A stretch of DNA of 48,701 bases from Chitinophagaceae bacterium. GTDB taxonomy: Bacteria > Bacteroidota > Bacteroidia > Chitinophagales > Chitinophagaceae. Numbering within the stretch: position 1 is the first letter of the stretch; each line of letters begins with the position of its first letter. Below are positions 8,876 to 16,433 of the stretch, one piece after another. The stretch is taken from contig SCQT01000012.1 of assembly GCA_004322015.1 (NCBI GenBank), forward strand, positions 1 to 48,701. Reading direction: 5' to 3'. The notes below the pieces were generated by a model. It worked only from the letters and a program-made list of their open reading frames with translations. It made no database searches and was not told the DNA's origin. The position numbers and the translations under genes are program-made.

Positions 8876-9535
8876 TTACCGGGTACTATCGGACGCTTGG
8901 GCAGCGCCGGCAGCCGGCGTATTACTATTGCCTCCAAAGTTGACTTGCGGAGCTCTTTCCGCGCCTTGTTCCGCCTGGAAAAATCCTTTTATTTTGAATT
9001 TATTTTTGTAAAACAAAGATACCCACCAGGAAGTTGGAATACGTCCAAGTTCAGAATTATAAGTCTGCACGGAATTATTGAAATCCATCCTTGCCACGGC
9101 TATTCGATTCTCTGTACCCTCTAATTGTGCCTGGAGATCACGGAAATTTTGTGTGGCTGTCAGTTGCGGATAACGTTCTGACACAACCATCAACCTGCCC
9201 AACGCCTGTGAAAGCTGGCCCTGTGCCGCCTGAAATTCTTTGATTTTTTCAGGGCTGAGGTCATTCGGATCAACCTTGATTTGAGTGGCTGCCGCTCTTG
9301 CCTGAATAACCTGCGTAAGGGTTGATTTTTCAAAGTTGGCAGCGCCTTGTACGGTATTGACCAAATTAGGGATCAGGTCCATCCTGCGTTGATATTGGTT
9401 CTCTACCTGCCCCCATTTGCCCTGTACATCCTGTTGCATCGGTACCAATTTATTATTGGTATTGATTGCTCCGCAACCTACCCATAATATCAGAATAACG
9501 ATAATGACTATAATAAGGATTCCGCCTTTTTTCAT
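8876..9535 (-). CDS. lemA: LemA family protein
   Basis: LemA proteins are small, mostly helical and membrane-anchored, and of unknown biochemical role. Here a single N-terminal TM helix (about residues 4-22) is followed by the family core: NKLVPMQQDVQGKWGQVENQYQRRMDLIPNLV, then a long helical region with RYPQLTATQNFRDLQAQLEGTENRIAVAR. The C-terminus ends in a low-complexity Asn/Ala-rich tail. The length of 219 is slightly long because of that tail. It is the first gene of the lemA-TPM-ygcG cluster and has a good promoter candidate just upstream. Confidence 0.92.
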   Translation of the reverse strand: MKKGGILIIVIIVILILWVGCGAINTNNKLVPMQQDVQGKWGQVENQYQRRMDLIPNLVNTVQGAANFEKSTLTQVIQARAAATQIKVDPNDLSPEKIKEFQAAQGQLSQALGRLMVVSERYPQLTATQNFRDLQAQLEGTENRIAVARMDFNNSVQTYNSELGRIPTSWWVSLFYKNKFKIKGFFQAEQGAERAPQVNFGGNSNTPAAGAAQASDSTR

Positions 9536-9568
9536 AAAAATTCATTTTAGTTAACAAAACATAATATC

Positions 9569-9598
9569 CAAAGGTAATATTTTCATTGAAAAACCAAC
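9569..9598 (-). promoter_or_regulatory. Candidate Bacteroidota promoter for lemA
   Basis: Read on the minus strand: GTTG at 9598-9595, an 18-base spacer, then TACCTTTG at 9576-9569. The -7 box matches TAnnTTTG exactly, and the -33 box has one mismatch to TTTG. The expected start of transcription falls around 9562, giving a leader of about 27 bases before the lemA ATG. Confidence 0.6.
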
Positions 9599-9636
9599 AT
9601 AGCATCTTAAAAAAGGAGGGGAAAGTCTCTTTTAGA

Positions 9637-11571
9637 CTAAAATTCTATTTTATTATTACTTCTGTCCACGTCAGCCATCCTTTGCGTAGGATCTATTTCG
9701 ATGCGCCTGATCTTGGATTTATTCACCGGTAATGTGATTTCATAAACAGGATTCGTCCATGGCCAGGCCGGGTATGTTTCTCGATTGATAGCAGGATTCT
9801 CATCCGGCTTTTGGCCAAACATCATATACATAGGGATATATTCCATTTCCTGATGCCCGTCATTAAAAGTAACCAATAAATCAATAGGCATAGGCATTTC
9901 ACCAATGCGGCGTAAAAGTATTTTTGTTGTGTCCTTTTCATCCAGCACGGCATCTATGCTGTAATCAATAGTTTTGGTGCCGCGGATCCAATACTCTTCA
10001 TACCAATCCAGCTTCATGCCGCTTACTTTTTCTGCCACACGGATAAAATCATTTGCATCGGGATGCTTAAAACTCCATTCTTTATAATACTCCAATAAGA
10101 TTTTATCTAAAACTTTATCACCGACAATGTATCCTAATTGTTCCAGGAATACAGCTCCTTTTGAATAGGCATTTTCTTCATAAGCAAAGTTTGTCCTGTA
10201 ATGATCGGCATGTGTAGTCATCGGTTCTGCCAATCCGCTTTTCACTAAAAGGAAGTATCCGCGGTAAGCCCCTGATTCACCTAATGGAAGCTCCCGATCC
10301 AATCTGTCTAATGTTTTCTTCCTTCCTTCGGGATCATTTTTAAAAACTGAATCAGCAAAAGCGTGATAATAATAATCTGACACTTTCCCCTCGGCATAAG
10401 TTGTGAAACCTTCATCCATCCAGGGGACTAATGATTCATTTGTTCCCATCATCATTTGATACCAGCTATGCATCCATTCATGAAAGGCGGTTCCAAGGCT
10501 TGGACCTTTGATCAAAGTAGCCATGGGATATTCCATGCCGCCATCCCCGCCCTGTATAAAGGAATATTGCTTAAAGGGATAAGGTCCGAAATGTTTTTCG
10601 ATAAATGGCAGTACACGAATGGCTGCTTTTAGGAGATCATGCCAGGCCTGGTCTTTAGCGGAATCCTTCTTGTAAATTACATGGATAACAGTATGGGCTT
10701 TATTGCCAGCCACTGCTGAAATATGTTCATAATCCGGATCCGCTGCCCATACAAAATCATGCACATTGGGTGCATAAAAATGCCAGGTTAAATCTGCAGT
10801 CCGGGGACGGATCACTTTAGTTCCGGGCTTCCCGTAACCATCACCGATCTGTTGTGCATTTTGCAGGTATCCTGTAGCGCCCAACAGATAGTTTTTGTCA
10901 ATCGTGATGCTGACATCGTAATTTCCCCATACGCCGTAAAATTCACGGGCAATATAAGGGGTGGGATGCCAGCCCGTATAATCATATTCGCACATTTTCG
11001 GATACCACTGGCTCATGGAATAACGGATGCCTTCTGCGTTATCTCTTCCGCTGCGCCTTATTTGTACCGGTACCTGGCATTTGAACGTCAGATCGAAAAC
11101 AGCCTTTGTTTTCGGGGGAATGGGTGTGCTCAGGGGAATTTCCAGGATAGTTTCATGATAAATCATCCTTTGGGGGACGCCATTCATCCTGATGCTATTC
11201 ACGCTGTCATAGCCGATCTCATCCGAAGTCAAATGTGCGATGCGGTCACGCACGCGATTGTCCCAATCGCGAACAGTATCTCCTTTAGGACTTAACCCAA
11301 GAACAAATCTTCCTAACTCGCGGCTTCTCACATCCATCATGCTTCCCGGCTGAAACGCATTCCAGTATAAATGAAAGAATACACGATGAAGCGTGTCGGG
11401 AGAATTATTGGTGTAAGCCAGATACTGAATACCGGTAAGACGATTCGTCTCTACATTCATTCTTACATCCATTGTATAGTCCACATGCTGCTGCCAGTAA
11501 CCCTGTTGGGCAAAGGAAGGGATGGATATGGCTATGAAAAGGAGGGAAATGAGGGTACAATAAACTTTCAT
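9637..11571 (-). CDS. Secreted M1-family (gluzincin) metallopeptidase
   Basis: A zinc metallopeptidase of the aminopeptidase N type. I start it at the second in-frame ATG (11571) because a clean signal peptide follows there (MKVYCTLISLLF, cleavage near SFAQ). The upstream extension would bury that signal. The zinc site is visible as HEWMH at residues 364-368 and Glu387 in MDEGF, the HEXXH-X18-E spacing of clan MA(E). A GGMEYP segment shortly before it is a GxMEN-like substrate-binding motif, which argues for aminopeptidase activity. At 644 residues it lacks the long C-terminal domain of classical PepN. It is probably periplasmic and scavenges peptides. Confidence 0.9.
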   Translation of the reverse strand: MKVYCTLISLLFIAISIPSFAQQGYWQQHVDYTMDVRMNVETNRLTGIQYLAYTNNSPDTLHRVFFHLYWNAFQPGSMMDVRSRELGRFVLGLSPKGDTVRDWDNRVRDRIAHLTSDEIGYDSVNSIRMNGVPQRMIYHETILEIPLSTPIPPKTKAVFDLTFKCQVPVQIRRSGRDNAEGIRYSMSQWYPKMCEYDYTGWHPTPYIAREFYGVWGNYDVSITIDKNYLLGATGYLQNAQQIGDGYGKPGTKVIRPRTADLTWHFYAPNVHDFVWAADPDYEHISAVAGNKAHTVIHVIYKKDSAKDQAWHDLLKAAIRVLPFIEKHFGPYPFKQYSFIQGGDGGMEYPMATLIKGPSLGTAFHEWMHSWYQMMMGTNESLVPWMDEGFTTYAEGKVSDYYYHAFADSVFKNDPEGRKKTLDRLDRELPLGESGAYRGYFLLVKSGLAEPMTTHADHYRTNFAYEENAYSKGAVFLEQLGYIVGDKVLDKILLEYYKEWSFKHPDANDFIRVAEKVSGMKLDWYEEYWIRGTKTIDYSIDAVLDEKDTTKILLRRIGEMPMPIDLLVTFNDGHQEMEYIPMYMMFGQKPDENPAINRETYPAWPWTNPVYEITLPVNKSKIRRIEIDPTQRMADVDRSNNKIEF

Positions 11572-11614
11572 AATCAAGGGTTTGAGGAAATTAGAAAAAG
11601 CAAAAAAATACCTG

Positions 11615-12070
11615 TCAGTACATCGTGATGTTATCACTGATCATTCTTCCCCGGGTATTGAAAAAAAGATTACGTTTCTGAATGGCGCTCTTTTCTATTT
11701 GTAATTTATACCGCGTAATATTTCCGGGCATATTGACTAAAAAAGTATGATCAACCTGCCAGCCGAGGTATTTGCTTTTATTGAAGCCATCCTGCACTTC
11801 TCTGGGAAGTGAGGAAAAACGCATAGCTGTCTCCGTCCATTGCCATAAGCCTTTGGAGGTATATTTTGCGGTGCTGGCACTGTCACCCTGGTAGAAATGC
11901 ACCAATACAAAAACCAGCCTATCCTCATAATGTGCGCTGTCAGCATGCGGATATTGCTGGGTAAATGCATCTTTTACTGCGTCTGGTAAAGCTCGTACCT
12001 GAGCATTTGTATTGTGTGAAATGCAAAAACATGCTATCGCAAAAGTGAATATAAAAGCTATTTTCTTCAT
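11615..12070 (-). CDS. Secreted PepSY-like protein
   Basis: I chose the ATG at 12070 because it starts a standard signal peptide (MKKIAFIFTFAIACFC, cleavage near TNAQ). The 151-residue product then shows one PepSY-like unit, ALPDAVKDAFTQQYPHA, and a second related stretch, SLPREVQDGFNKSKYLGWQV. This is the repeat pattern of the small periplasmic PepSY-like/beta-lactamase-inhibitor-like proteins common in Bacteroidota, whose function is unknown. It lies 43 bases upstream of the M1 peptidase gene on the same strand. PepSY domains are often linked to peptidase inhibition, so a partnership is possible but not shown. Confidence 0.65.
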   Translation of the reverse strand: MKKIAFIFTFAIACFCISHNTNAQVRALPDAVKDAFTQQYPHADSAHYEDRLVFVLVHFYQGDSASTAKYTSKGLWQWTETAMRFSSLPREVQDGFNKSKYLGWQVDHTFLVNMPGNITRYKLQIEKSAIQKRNLFFNTRGRMISDNITMY

Positions 12071-12159
12071 TTCAGATATTTTTATAGTATGCAAATGTAT
12101 AAACGTCAAAGGAACGGGCAAAGTATATGCCGGAATGAACTGTTAAGGATTTGTAAAAC

Positions 12160-12194
12160 TTGTTGCTGGTTGCTTGTTCCTGGTTATTTGATAG
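12160..12194 (+). repeat. Degenerate heptamer array (TTGTTCC/TGGTTGC type)
   Basis: Five consecutive 7-base units start at 12160, 12167, 12174, 12181 and 12188, for example TTGTTGC and TTGTTCC, sharing the pattern TKGTTNC and decaying at the end. It lies in the 325-base gene-free stretch 12071-12395. That stretch also holds a palindromic 13-mer tandem and a second heptamer array, and no gene that I can see. Confidence 0.6.
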
Positions 12195-12244
12195 ATCATT
12201 CTACATATTTTATAACTGTATAACAGAAGTTTCAATATACCACT

Positions 12245-12277
12245 CCCGAAAGTTCGGGACGAAAGTTCGGGACGAAA
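12245..12277 (+). repeat. CCCGAA-ag-TTCGGG palindrome plus 13-bp tandem repeat
   Basis: 12245-12258 is a perfect 6-bp palindrome. GTTCGGGACGAAA is then repeated exactly at 12252-12264 and 12265-12277. A second copy of the palindrome type (CCCGAA-ga-TTCGGG) sits at 12358-12371, about 100 bases away. This looks like a dispersed intergenic palindrome family. Confidence 0.75.
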
Positions 12278-12284
12278 ATTTGGG

Positions 12285-12395
12285 GCTGCTTACCGCTTAT
12301 TGTCACTATTTACCACTAACTATTTACCGCTTACTGCCACTGCCGACTGCTCCTGCTCCCGAAGATTCGGGACTGCCTCTGCCGACTGCTCCTGC
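12285..12395 (-). repeat. Heptamer array (ACYNYYT type) abutting the rsmI stop codon
   Basis: On the plus strand the stretch 12305-12352 falls into 7-base units such as ACTATTT (twice), ACCGCTT and ACTGCCG. The 17-base run CTGCCGACTGCTCCTGC then occurs twice, at 12340-12356 and 12379-12395, with a CCCGAA/TTCGGG palindrome between. The second copy ends at the base next to the rsmI stop codon (12396-12398). A closely related array ends at the DUF2130 stop codon at 24638. Confidence 0.65.
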
Positions 12396-13070
12396 CTATC
12401 CTTCTCTCCCCGCCACCACGATTACGATCTCTCCCTTCACTTTTTTATCTTTGAAATAATCATGCACTTCGCTTAAAGTACCTCTTTTGTTTTCTTCAAA
12501 TATTTTAGTTAGTTCTCTGCTCACACAGCAGGCACGTGCTGCTCCGAAATAAAAGATAAATTCAGCTAATGTTTTAACTAAACGCATAGGCGATTCATAG
12601 AAGATCAGGGTTCGTTCTTCCTCGGCCAGTTTTTTCAACAAGGTTTGCCTTCCCTTTTTTAGGGGTAAAAATCCTTCAAAAGCAAAGCGGTTCATGGGGA
12701 TGCCGCTGTTGACCAATGCGGGGATAAAAGCAGTGGCTCCCGGCAAACATTCTACTGAAATACCATTTTTGATACACTCCCGTACCAATAAAAATCCGGG
12801 ATCTGAAATACCCGGCGTTCCTGCATCCGTCAGCAATGCCATTGTTTCTCCCTGCTGCAGGCGGTGAACTATGGTTGCCGTTATCTGATGTTCATTATGC
12901 TGATGATAGGAAGTGAGTGGTTTGAATATCTGGTAATGTTTTAATAAAACGGAAGAGGTGCGGGTATCTTCAGCCAGGATGGTACCCACTTCATTTAATA
13001 TTTTAACAGCACGGTAAGTGATGTCGCCAAGGTTGCCGATAGGCGTAGGTATAAGATATAGCCGGGACAT
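12396..13070 (-). CDS. rsmI: 16S rRNA 2'-O-methyltransferase RsmI
   Basis: Methylates the ribose 2'-OH of C1402 in 16S rRNA using SAM. The family N-terminus LYLIPTPIGNLGDIT and the EDTR segment (AEDTRTSSVLL) are intact. So are LLTDAGTPGISDPG, the LPGATAFIPALVNSG segment and the FYESPMRLVKTL stretch. At 224 residues it ends soon after the EIVIVVAG strand, close to the family core, and lacks the C-terminal extension seen in E. coli RsmI (about 286). It is on the same strand as purS but separated from it by a heptamer array. Confidence 0.93.
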   Translation of the reverse strand: MSRLYLIPTPIGNLGDITYRAVKILNEVGTILAEDTRTSSVLLKHYQIFKPLTSYHQHNEHQITATIVHRLQQGETMALLTDAGTPGISDPGFLLVRECIKNGISVECLPGATAFIPALVNSGIPMNRFAFEGFLPLKKGRQTLLKKLAEEERTLIFYESPMRLVKTLAEFIFYFGAARACCVSRELTKIFEENKRGTLSEVHDYFKDKKVKGEIVIVVAGREG

Positions 13071-13074
13071 TTTT

Positions 13075-13117
13075 TGATCTGTGATGTACGATCTCTGATT
13101 TAGTGATGTCTGATGTA
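13075..13117. repeat. Heptamer array (TGATNTR type)
   Basis: Units start at 13075, 13082, 13089, 13096 (one base longer), 13104 and 13111, for example TGATCTG and TGATGTA. The array fills nearly the whole 55-base gap between rsmI and purS. It is the inverse of the array at 29497-29546. Confidence 0.75.
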
Positions 13118-13125
13118 TGGAAACC

Positions 13126-13371
13126 TTATTTCACTTCCACCTCAAAATATTCCATCACCTGGTTGGCCAACAATTTTTTGCAGGCTTCTTCAGCGGTCTG
13201 TTTAGCCGCTTCTTTATTTTCAGCATCAATCTGTAAAGTAATGCGTTTTCCTATTCTTACATCGTGCACCCCTCTCAGTCCTAAATTTTTCAATCCGCCC
13301 ATCACTGCTTTCCCCTGCGGATCCAGTAATTCTTTCAAGGGCATGATATTGATGAAGGCTGTAAAAGTCAT
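13126..13371 (-). CDS. purS: Phosphoribosylformylglycinamidine synthase subunit PurS
   Basis: PurS is the small dimeric subunit that, with PurL and PurQ, converts FGAR to FGAM in purine synthesis and helps channel ammonia. The 81-residue length is right. Family features are PQGKAVMGGLKNLGL and VRIGKRITLQID, followed by a helix and the end strand YFEVEV. No purL, purQ or other pur gene is in the window, so the small subunit is encoded apart from its partners, at least on this side. Confidence 0.9.
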   Translation of the reverse strand: MTFTAFINIMPLKELLDPQGKAVMGGLKNLGLRGVHDVRIGKRITLQIDAENKEAAKQTAEEACKKLLANQVMEYFEVEVK

Positions 13372-13476
13372 CGTTTAATTTTTTGCAAACCTATGGTTTT
13401 GTCTCAGACTTTCCAAGTGTCTTTCTTTTATAGTAATATTTCGGCATGGGGTTTACATCTCAGTTAATGGCACACT

Positions 13477-13800
13477 TTATATGAACTCTACATGATCTTT
13501 CATGTCTGTTACATCAAGGATTTCGTGAATCAGTTGTAAATTCCGGATAATGTCACCGATGTTCGTCCCTTGTCGTGAATAAACGATTCCCGTATGTTTT
13601 GTGCCTGAAGCATGTAATTTCAGGAAATCAACATCCTGAGTAAACAGAACCCTTTGACAACTTTTGGCAAACTCAAGTTGATCCTTATCTGAAGTTCCTA
13701 ACATTTCCGCCTCCTGCGATGTAAGCACATCAATACCGCGACGCTTCAATCCCTTAGCTATGGCAATAGCAACCTGCTCATCCATGTAAAATTGTATCAA
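13477..13800 (-). CDS. DUF5615 PIN-like toxin-type ribonuclease
   Basis: A 107-residue protein with the DUF5615 PIN-like pattern. It has an N-terminal acidic site FYMDEQV, then GLKRRGIDVLTSQEAEMLGTSDKDQL, and a second acidic site in LFTQDVDFLKL. HTGIVYSRQ is the usual C-terminal strand. PIN domains are metal-dependent RNases. The gene overlaps the upstream DUF433 gene by 4 bases (ATGA), which indicates translational coupling and the usual antitoxin-first order. It is most likely the toxin of a type II-like pair; its target is unknown. Confidence 0.88.
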   Translation of the reverse strand: MIQFYMDEQVAIAIAKGLKRRGIDVLTSQEAEMLGTSDKDQLEFAKSCQRVLFTQDVDFLKLHASGTKHTGIVYSRQGTNIGDIIRNLQLIHEILDVTDMKDHVEFI

Positions 13801-14099
13801 TCGCGAAATTTATTTTTAAGTTTGGAAGGAATATTTGCCTTCATGCTACTTGCAAAACCCTCATCCTCATGAATTGACTGATCAATCTGTTCACGATGAT
13901 CATAGTAATAAGTAAGTGCTGCATATACTTCTGATAAATTGAGCGAGTACTCTGTGGCAATTTCATCAGCACTCATTCCTAAACGCTCATGCCATATTGC
14001 GATATTCTGAACAGTGATTCGGCGACCTGAAATGCGGGCTTTTCCACCATTTATCCCGGGGGTAGTTTCTATGTGACCATTTAATGTTTGAATAACCAT
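13797..14099 (-). CDS. DUF433 antitoxin
   Basis: A 100-residue protein of the DUF433 family (VapB-like). Diagnostic stretches are the N-terminal strand pair ending in PGINGGKARISGRRITVQNIA, then the HTH WHERLGMSADEIATEYSLNLSEVYAALTYYYDH. Family members pair with PIN-like toxins and repress their own operon by DNA binding; here the DUF5615 toxin gene follows with a 4-base overlap. The C-terminal 25 residues are probably the toxin-binding segment. Both genes look intact. Confidence 0.88.
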   Translation of the reverse strand: MVIQTLNGHIETTPGINGGKARISGRRITVQNIAIWHERLGMSADEIATEYSLNLSEVYAALTYYYDHREQIDQSIHEDEGFASSMKANIPSKLKNKFRD

Positions 14100-14171
14100 T
14101 TGAGGTAAACTTCTGTTCTTTAATATCTATTTGTAAAGATACTAAAAATCCCAGGAATAAAAAAGATATGC

Positions 14172-14185
14172 TTCAGGTTTCAGGT
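14172..14185. repeat. Two-unit heptamer repeat TTCAGGT
   Basis: TTCAGGT occurs twice back to back, followed by a decayed third unit. It lies 16 bases beyond the pssA stop codon. It is short and would be unremarkable alone; it is listed because several other gaps carry heptamer arrays. Confidence 0.45.
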
Positions 14186-14201
14186 TGAAATTTTCTTAGC
14201 G

Positions 14202-14966
14202 CTAATCAGGAAAAAACCAGTATTTTCCGAGAGAAAGCACCACATATAAGGCAAAAGCAAAAGCCACGACTCCCCATTTCAGAAAAGGAATGCTGATCAA
14301 AACAAGGATAATCAAAACATACCGCAATACATTATTCTTCCAGGAAAAACCTTTGATTTTAAGGCTAAAGAATGGAATATCACAAACCATCAAAATGCAA
14401 AGCAGAATAATGAGTACATATAAGAGCCAAATAGTTTGCAGCCAGACGTGTAGTACAGTATGATCATATAACATTAATAAAGGGAAAGAGGCTATCAGCA
14501 AGCCGATAGCAGGTGTGGGGACACCCCTGAATTCCGTATGTTGACGTTCATCCAGGTTGAATTTTGCCAAACGCAAAGCCGCAAAACAAGGGATCAGCAG
14601 AGCAGGTAACACACTCAGTAAACTCACTTCCATCGCATCGGGCTGTTGCATCCACGCGCCGCGGAGCAACTGGTACATGATCATACCCGGCGCTACTCCA
14701 AACGTAACGACATCTGCCAGGGAATCCAGCTCTTTACCGATAGGTGAACTGACTTTTAATAAACGCGCTGCAAATCCATCCAGAAAATCGCATATCGCAG
14801 CAATGCCGATCATCACTGAGGCCCAATATACCGGAGGAGGAGCGGTAACCATATAATCCTGTCCCTGATAAGTGGCGATAAAGGAAGGTGCATGTAAAGC
14901 AAAAATAATAGCCAGGGTCCCGCAAAAGAGATTGGCTAAAGTTAAAATATTGGGAAGATGTTTCAT
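14202..14966 (-). CDS. pssA: CDP-diacylglycerol-serine O-phosphatidyltransferase
   Basis: Makes phosphatidylserine, the precursor of phosphatidylethanolamine, in the inner membrane. The CDP-alcohol phosphatidyltransferase motif DG-x2-AR-x8-G-x3-D-x3-D is complete: Asp63, Gly64, Ala67, Arg68, Gly77, Asp81 and Asp85. The N-terminal LPNILTLANLFCGTLAI helix is typical of the PssA subclass. About seven or eight hydrophobic segments are present. The length of 254 fits type II PssA. No psd gene is in the window. Confidence 0.92.
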   Translation of the reverse strand: MKHLPNILTLANLFCGTLAIIFALHAPSFIATYQGQDYMVTAPPPVYWASVMIGIAAICDFLDGFAARLLKVSSPIGKELDSLADVVTFGVAPGMIMYQLLRGAWMQQPDAMEVSLLSVLPALLIPCFAALRLAKFNLDERQHTEFRGVPTPAIGLLIASFPLLMLYDHTVLHVWLQTIWLLYVLIILLCILMVCDIPFFSLKIKGFSWKNNVLRYVLIILVLISIPFLKWGVVAFAFALYVVLSLGKYWFFPD

Positions 14967-15006
14967 GGCCCCCTCGGTCCCCCGGAGGGGAAAGTTTATA
15001 ACGTTT

Positions 15007-16296
15007 TTATTTCATTAATCTTTCAATCTCATCCGCTTCTATTGGAATGTTTTTCATCAGGTCTATGTTACCTGACTTTTTTATCCACACATTATTCTCA
15101 ATACGAATACCTAAATGTTCTTGTTCTATATAAATGCCGGGTTCCACAGTCAGCACGGCGCCATCAGGTATCGGGCGGAAAAAAGATGGTCCAAGATCAT
15201 GCACATCCACTCCAAGATGATGTGAAATGCCATGGTACAAATATTTCCTGTAAGCCGGGTTTTCGGCATCCTCGTTTTTAATATCTGCCGGTGTCAATAA
15301 ACCGATTTTCACGAAAACTTTCCCTGCTTCCACCCCGATCTTATTATGATATTCCTGGATAGTGAGTCCTGGTTTTAATAAGTTTTTGGCAAATTTATGT
15401 AAATGCAAACAGGCATTATATACTTCTTTTTGACGTTTGGTAAATTTCCCGTTGACAGGAACGGAGCGTGTCAGATCCGCATTATAGTGGCCATATTCTG
15501 CGCCGAAATCCATTAAAATTATTTCGCCGTCTTTACATTGTTCATTATTAAAAACATAATGCAACGTTCTTGCCCTGTCGCCACTCGCGAGAATGGAACC
15601 ATAGGCTTCTCCTGCCGACCGGTTACGTAAAAATTCATGCACGATCTCCGCATGAATCTCATATTCCCAAACGCCGGGCCTTATAAATCTCAACAAACGG
15701 CGAAAGGTCTTTTCTGTAATGTCAATCGCTTTTTGCATCACTTCGATTTCATACCTGGTTTTTACCGAACGAAGGCGCTTCAGAATGGGTGCAGCCCGGT
15801 GATATTGATGCAGGGGATATTCCTTTCTCATTTTTTTGGCATAACGATAATCCCGTGTGGGAGGAGTATTACCTTTCCGGTCATTTTCGTTGGTATTCAG
15901 GTATACATTTTCAGCTTCGTGCATCCAGCGCTGAACCAGTGGTTCCAGTTCATCTAACCATACAATTTTTTGAATACCGGATATTTTCCTGCCTTCTTCA
16001 GCCGTTAACCGGTGACCATCCCATTTTTCCTTTAGTTCATTCGGGTGGACTAATACTAAGACTTCGCGATGTTTCGGGTCAGGATTATCGGGATACAGCA
16101 CCAGCATAGTGTCTTCCTGTTCAATACCGGTGAGCCAGAAAAGATCTGCATTTTGCTTAAAAGCATACAAAGCGTCTCCATTGGAAGTGACTTCGTCATT
16201 GGAATTAAAAATGGCAATGGAATTGGGTGCGAGTTCTTTTACAAAACGTTTCCTGTTCTCTGTAAAAAGTCGGGGATTTAAAGGAAGGTATTTCAT
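15007..16296 (-). CDS. pepP: M24 family Xaa-Pro aminopeptidase
   Basis: Removes the N-terminal residue from peptides with proline in second position. Residues about 1-160 form the creatinase-type N-terminal domain, with FKQNADLFWLTGIEQED and an LDELEP segment. The C-terminal pita-bread domain has the expected dinuclear-metal ligands: Asp in MDFGAEYG, Asp in YNADLTRS, His in ISHHLGVDVHD, Glu in TVEPGIYI and Glu in IRIENNVW. The length of 429 fits PepP. There is no signal peptide, so it is cytoplasmic. It lies 40 bases downstream of pssA's start, on the same strand. Confidence 0.92.
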   Translation of the reverse strand: MKYLPLNPRLFTENRKRFVKELAPNSIAIFNSNDEVTSNGDALYAFKQNADLFWLTGIEQEDTMLVLYPDNPDPKHREVLVLVHPNELKEKWDGHRLTAEEGRKISGIQKIVWLDELEPLVQRWMHEAENVYLNTNENDRKGNTPPTRDYRYAKKMRKEYPLHQYHRAAPILKRLRSVKTRYEIEVMQKAIDITEKTFRRLLRFIRPGVWEYEIHAEIVHEFLRNRSAGEAYGSILASGDRARTLHYVFNNEQCKDGEIILMDFGAEYGHYNADLTRSVPVNGKFTKRQKEVYNACLHLHKFAKNLLKPGLTIQEYHNKIGVEAGKVFVKIGLLTPADIKNEDAENPAYRKYLYHGISHHLGVDVHDLGPSFFRPIPDGAVLTVEPGIYIEQEHLGIRIENNVWIKKSGNIDLMKNIPIEADEIERLMK

Positions 16297-16433
16297 GTTA
16301 TCAATAGTTTATGTCCTTAAAACATGCGCAAAGTACGGATTTTAAAAGAAATACTTTTTAACCATTCATGGAAAATATTATTTTTATTGGGAGATGGATG
16401 GCGTACTTTTATCGTTTCAAAAAACATGTATAG

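Noticed and set aside
12285-12395. CRISPR-like array
   Set aside because: The repeats are 7 or 17 bases with no regular spacers, no conserved 24-37 base repeat and no cas genes.
12301-12459. Plus-strand frame of 99 residues spanning the repeats near rsmI
   Set aside because: Made of repeat sequence and antisense rsmI; no start signal or family similarity.
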